Positions 59,978 through 64,000 of a stretch of 64,000 nt of DNA are shown in pieces (the stretch's first letter is position 1; every line of letters begins with the position of its first letter). The notes beneath the pieces are model-generated. The model was not told the DNA's origin, made no database searches, and was given only the letters and a program-made list of their open reading frames with translations. A program made the position numbers and the translations under genes. This DNA comes from Pseudorasbora parva (taxonomy: Eukaryota > Chordata > Actinopteri > Cypriniformes > Gobionidae): assembly GCF_024679245.1 (NCBI RefSeq), contig NC_090191.1, forward strand, positions 5,844,267 through 5,908,266, in the 5' to 3' direction.

Positions 59978-61858
59978 ACGCAAACGCAACTCTGCCGTCA
60001 TTATGTTAAGCCCCGCCCACCGACTCTATACACTATGTGATTGGCCCGACCAGAGTTTGGTTTTTACAGCTCAGAAGTGTATTGAGAGTTGCTAGACGGC
60101 ACTCGTGGCAGATTAGATTTGCTCAGTAGCGCGGGAAGGGGGGTGCTGCGGGGGCTGCAGCCCCCCTCGTTATAGCATCAGCCCCCCTGGTGGGGGGCTG
60201 TGGACTAAAATTGTATTGTATTTAAAACATGAAATGAAATAAAATAAATTAAAATAGACTGACATAACATACTGTGTTTTAATGGGATTAAAATAATGGG
60301 CCGTGGATAAGATGTAAACTAATTAATAATTATTTTAATAATTCCTTAGGAAGTGCTTTCGTCACCATCATGTTACCTCGCTCACTCTTGTTTGGTCATG
60401 GTTAGCAATAAGCAGCAGAAACGTATTTGTAGACTTTTTTTGAGTTACGTTACTACTAACACGGTTAAGAAAAGTAAAATTGGGAAATCTTCTAAAAAAA
60501 AAAGTATGTAAACAACGACGCTGACCTTGACACCGAAACAAACTCTGTTCAGACATCCGCGAGGTTTGTGAGCTGGACGTTAACATGTAAGTTAGCCTAC
60601 TCTGATAGCTCTACTCTACCAGTCTTCTGAAGTCGGGACACATGATATTTTTCAAACGTGATTATGAATCATTATTTCTCCAAATATGCGCACATGAGGG
60701 ACTAAAAGCCCTGGCAGATGCTGGATATTGTATGTAGCCTATGAACACAAATAAAAAGAATGCTTTATGAGTGATGATTAACGTGTCTGTGTATGGTCCA
60801 TTGGCGTCGGAACCATTGTGTGTCGTGAGGACAAGACTCACCCACTTTTAAAGACCAATGATATTGGACACTTTCACTTTTATCGTCACTAATTCAACAC
60901 GTCTGTTTACCTACCCCTACCGAGAAAAACGTATTAGGTGTTTGACTCTTTTTTTTTCCACTTTTCTATTATTTTTTTTAATTTTTATTGAAAATAAATG
61001 CCTTTCTGATCTGTGATGTGAAAAGGGAGTAGCGTGAGTTCTGCAAAAGGCAGGGCAAATAACTCAAACAAATAACAAATAGTATATTTGTATCTAACGT
61101 TACTCCAGCAAAAACAAATTCTGAGACCACCCACAGTTTTGCTTCCGACACCCATGGTATGATCGCGTTTTAACAAGTAATTAATTTTAAACAACAATAA
61201 TCTGGAGCGGTGGGTCCGTCTGTGCTCTTTGACGGTAAAGGGGGGTTCTACTACAACACCTGTCTGGTCGCCACCGACAACATAATGACGTCACACATTT
61301 TCCGGCCCAACTTTCAGCCCTCCCGGAATTAAACGGCTTCCAGCGCGCCTTGATTTGCTACCGCTAGGGTGCGTCTAGATTTCTAGGCTAGTACAACCCA
61401 GGTTTTCTAAATCCTTTTTCTAAATCATTTACATAGATAGGCCTATCGGGGTAAGCACATATATCTGTGCAGCTTTTAGTGGGCAAGAATAATTGGAATG
61501 TTGGAGTGGAAAAAGAAGTGAGGGCGAATGAGTTATTGACGTAATTTGTGTTATTATAACTGCCGCTAAAGGAAATTCAAATTCAAATTGAAAACGAAAG
61601 TTTCTAAGCAGTTGCACACATCTAAATGCTTTTTGGCATTCAGAATAGGCCCAGATAGATTACAGCCTAATATGGATACCTTCACTGAATTGCCAATTTC
61701 ACATGTATTTGGTGTATTTTCAAAATACAAAATACTGTATTTGTATTTAAATACATTTTTCCACACAGTATTTTGTATTTGTATTTAAATACATTTTTCC
61801 ACACAGTATTTTGTATTTGTATTTTAAATACATTTCCATGTATTTATGCCCATCTCTG

Positions 61859-62025
61859 CCACTGACTCCAGCACTGACTCAAGCTCTGGGTCCAGCTCTA
61901 TCTCTGACTCTTCAGATGTGGAAAAGAAGAAAAAGAAGCGTAAAAAGAAGAATGGCAAGAAGAAAAGCAAAAAAGAAAGAAGGATAACAAAAAGGTGAAG
62001 AGGTCAAACGGAAAAGAAGAGCGAG
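61859..62025 (+). pseudogene. CCDC106-like gene, exon 4, 3' part (Ser/Asp then Lys-rich, frameshifted)
   Basis: Reading resumes in the upstream frame as TDSSTDSSSGSSSISDSSDV, then a run of Lys/Arg with KKNGKKKSKK. That frame ends at a TGA at about 61996. The frame that joins exon 5 is different: it reads DNKKVKRSNGKEER and ends CGA G|GTATGG in phase 1. A one-base loss or two-base gain in the A-rich tract (about 61920-61990) separates the two. This may be a real inactivating indel or a homopolymer sequencing error. The acidic-serine plus polylysine layout suggests a nuclear protein. Confidence 0.6.
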
Positions 62026-62632
62026 GTATGGACACACTCTTTTTAGTTGGGTATGAAGTATTTAGCTGATTCTTTTTATTTGAGTGCTTTATACTTGATT
62101 TGTTGCATAGTGCACACTTTCCCACAACCCAATCATCATCTGTCATGTCATCTCTTTTTCAAATAACACGAAATCAACATGTCAAAAGCTTAACTGTTAT
62201 GTTACAGCCAGTGTCTGAGAATTCTTAATGAATATTAGTGATGATCTGTATCCAACTTGTATTTTTACTACAACTTTCTTAGAGATTATGTAAGTAATTA
62301 AGTAAATAAAGACACAATATGTGTTTACCTATTATGGTAATCAATAATTAAATATAAAGAATGTTCTCAACAGTGTTTACCTCAGTGTTTTATAGCAATA
62401 ATCATTAAATACTTTATTTGCACACTGCCCTCACACTACCGACTATTAAATGTTCTCAATCAAAGAATAAGCCTTACACCTTTATCCAAGTTGTAGCCTC
62501 CATTTTAAAGAGAAAACGTGGGAAACATTGTGGCTCACCATGTGCCTAAGAAACTACACAAGACACAACACAACATTTATTGGTGATTTATTTACATTAT
62601 TGTTTTGTTTTTTTCATTTGCCTCAATTGCAG
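62026..62632 (+). other. Intron 4
   Basis: 607 bp from donor GAG|GTATGG to acceptor CCTCAATTGCAG. AT-rich with no further feature. Confidence 0.6.
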
Positions 62633-62919
62633 ATGTGGTGAAAAGATATCGGCGTGTCCTCAAACTTGTGCAAAGAGGCTTCAGGATGACCCCAGCTTTC
62701 AAGAAAGCTTGTGTTTCTAGAAATGCTGTGAAGGACACTGCAGCAATTGCAGAGATTTACATTGTAGACAAAAGTGTCCTAGAACAGATCAATGGTAAAT
62801 ACACACTTTTGCAACTAGCACAACTGTGTCAGAAAAAAAATGTTGGTGAACTGGCAGAAAAGATAATTGAAATGAAAAACAACAAACAGCTCATCCCCTT
62901 TTCTGTCAGGAAAGACTGA
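62633..62919 (+). CDS. CCDC106-like gene, exon 5 (C-terminal domain)
   Basis: From acceptor TTGCAG the frame reads (D)VVKRYRRVLKLVQRGFRMT, PAFKKACVSRNAVKDTAAIA, EIYIVDKSVLEQINGKYTLL and so on to a TGA at 62917. The pattern RYRRVL...RG..M..AF....V.RN....TA.IAE is, from memory, the signature of the C-terminal region of CCDC106-like proteins, a family much expanded in cyprinids. The start is set by the splice site, since the first base of its Asp codon comes from exon 4. This exon is undamaged. An AATAAA at 63174 lies 255 bp downstream. Function is not established; upstream exon damage suggests that this copy does not make a full protein. Confidence 0.7.
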
Positions 62920-63314
62920 ATGTGGGCAAGAAAATGTTAACTGCTGTTAACTAAATGCAAGTTTGTTTGTTTTTGTTCTTTTGTAGTTGTACACTTTATG
63001 TTTTAGCTTGGTCTAGGGCAGTGCAGCATTTTTTTTTCAAGTATTGAGAGTTTTCATTTTGAAAAGCTCAATATAATTTTTGTCACATAATCCGATGTGA
63101 CCCTGATACCATAGTAAATAATGGGTTGTATTATTTGGAGTGTTTTTTTTTTGTTTTTTTTTTGTATTTATTTAATAAAAGTGATTTTATTTTCCCCTCT
63201 GATATGCTGCTTATAGTGTTTGTTCTGCTTCAGTCAGGTATGCAAATATGTATAATATGTATCATATAATTAATGGAAACCTGTATGCAATCTGTTGATA
63301 GGTTATAGACTTTC
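62920..63314 (+). other. 3' UTR and downstream flank
   Basis: The AT-rich 3' region of the CCDC106-like gene. The likely polyadenylation signal AATAAA is at 63174-63179, preceded by long T-runs (63143-63165). No other feature. Confidence 0.55.
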
Positions 63315-63316
63315 TA

Positions 63317-63711
63317 CACTGTAAAAAAATGGTTGTTTTTTGTTGGTTTAACTTAAAAAAGTAAGTAACCTGGTTGCCTTAAAATTTTGAGTTTATTGAA
63401 ATTAAAAATTTGAGTTGATACAATGAAGGAAATTTGTTTAATAAATAGAAACTCAAAATATTATTGTAACTGAACCACATAAAAAAGTTTGATAAATCAT
63501 GAAAATAGCACTATTTGGCATGTTTTACTGCGTCATCAGAAATAAAACACACAATTACCCAATATGCTTACAAAATCGTTAAATAATATTTTAATAAAGG
63601 TTGTCGAATCTCAAAAAAATTTCATTGTATTAACTCAAAACTTTAATTTCGATGAACTCAAAATTTTAAGGCAACCAGGTAACTTTTTTTCTAAATATTT
63701 TTTTTACAGTG
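63317..63711. mobile_element. MITE with TA target duplication (395 bp)
   Basis: The ends CACTGTAAAAAAA and TTTTTTTTACAGTG are flanked by TA (63315-63316, 63712-63713), the mariner-type target. Inner inverted matches include CCTGGTTGCCTTAAAATTTT against AAAATTTTAAGGCAACCAGG, 20 bp and perfect. There is no coding capacity. Confidence 0.82.
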
Positions 63712-63713
63712 TA

Positions 63714-64000
63714 CTGATATCAACTGTTTTTCACTTTAATTAGATCGTCCTAAAAGATGTCTACTAACCCTTAGTGGAGAATGTCTATTAATAGTCTACT
63801 GATCGTAAACAATATATTTGTTGACAAACAACAGATAAGCAAGTAATCTTTAGTTGACTATCAACAGATTATCAACAAATGCTAAACTAAAGAGTTTTAA
63901 TAATCATTAATTTGATGCATTTGAGACCCCTTGAGTAAGATATACATTATCATAAACAGATCATATGCTGACATGACTGTTGACTTTCAATTGATAGACT
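63714..64000. other. Window end, repeat-like but not delimited
   Basis: Several variants of GTTGAC/GTCAAC and AACAGAT motifs recur (63830-63870, 63950-63995), suggesting part of another repeat that runs off the window. No border or gene could be supported. Confidence 0.4.

Larger units (their letters stand above)
58897..61390. mobile_element. Nested TIR element carrying a RecQ-like fragment
   Basis: The left end TAGTCTGACAAGCCAGAC and the reversed right end TAGCCTAGAAATCTAGAC match imperfectly. The 9-bp GTACAACCC flanks both (58888-58896 and 61391-61399), or 8 bp if the first G is chance. It contains a helicase fragment on the minus strand, a further hAT MITE, and about 1.4 kb (59986-61390) with no recognised gene, including a GC-rich palindromic patch at about 60135-60200 (GGGGCTGCAGCCCC). 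That right part may hold additional nested repeats that I could not delimit. Confidence 0.55.
58621..61858. mobile_element. Outer hAT element, inserted in exon 4 and itself invaded
   Basis: The ends are CAGGGATGGGCAGTAT on the left and, reversed, CAGAGATGGGCATAAA on the right. A perfect 8-bp duplication CCACTGAC flanks them (58613-58620 and 61859-61866). Subterminal regions are rich in AAATACA/TGTATTT repeats at both sides. Without the nested element (58897-61390 plus one duplication copy) it would be about 735 bp. No transposase gene was seen, so it is non-autonomous. Confidence 0.85.

Noticed and set aside
58621..61858. The exon 4 hAT insertion acting as a new intron
   Set aside because: GT sites near the left end and AG sites near the right end exist, but those I tried give a stop or the wrong phase. 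Without transcripts the idea is unsupported.

Overview
The window is nuclear DNA from a vertebrate, almost certainly a teleost and probably a cyprinid. The evidence is the mobile-element mix (BEL/Pao, DIRS, an L1-like LINE, hAT, a THAP-carrying TTAA element, a tRNA-derived SINE with a fish-type tail), GT-AG introns, and an exon series resembling the CCDC106-like family. The species assignment is inference. Nothing prokaryotic is present.

Layout. (1) 1-33397 is one tandem satellite of about 544 bp per monomer, cut once by a 7178-bp BEL/Pao retrotransposon (21726-28903) with an intact 2030-codon polyprotein, LTRs that differ at one base, and a 5-bp target duplication. Each monomer is a decayed inverted repeat. 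The last copy of the array (32711-33397) is a much better palindrome with arms of about 290 bp, which suggests the satellite arose from a foldback transposon. Private variants show multi-monomer blocks copied within the array. (2) 33398 to about 35240 is a GC-rich block built of degenerate repeated motifs, with no recognisable gene. (3) About 35261-44281 is a DIRS-type retrotransposon remnant on the minus strand (tyrosine recombinase plus one terminal region). It is split by a 7.7-kb LTR element (36038-43732) whose 1045-bp LTRs read as identical but whose interior has lost coding capacity. (4) About 44612-50086 is a near-full-length but inactivated L1-like LINE. (5) 50087-52120 holds a hAT MITE with a perfect 8-bp duplication, a (CA)58 microsatellite, a SINE and a small minus-strand zinc-ribbon exon candidate. 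(6) 52235-62919 is a five-exon plus-strand gene model whose splice phases agree throughout. Exons 3-5 encode a leucine/glutamate coiled coil, a Ser/Asp then Lys-rich linker, and a C-terminal domain resembling CCDC106-family proteins. Exon 4 is interrupted by a hAT element that contains another TIR element that contains a further hAT MITE, and the Lys tract also carries a frameshift, so this copy looks pseudogenised. (7) 62920-64000 is the 3' flank with a polyadenylation signal and a TA-flanked MITE.

Almost all coding sequence belongs to mobile elements; the only candidate host gene is the CCDC106-like locus. Long open frames inside the satellite are artefacts of a homogeneous repeat with few stops. 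Part of the ordering in time can be read from nesting: satellite before BEL, DIRS before the LTR element, host gene before outer hAT before inner TIR element before inner MITE.
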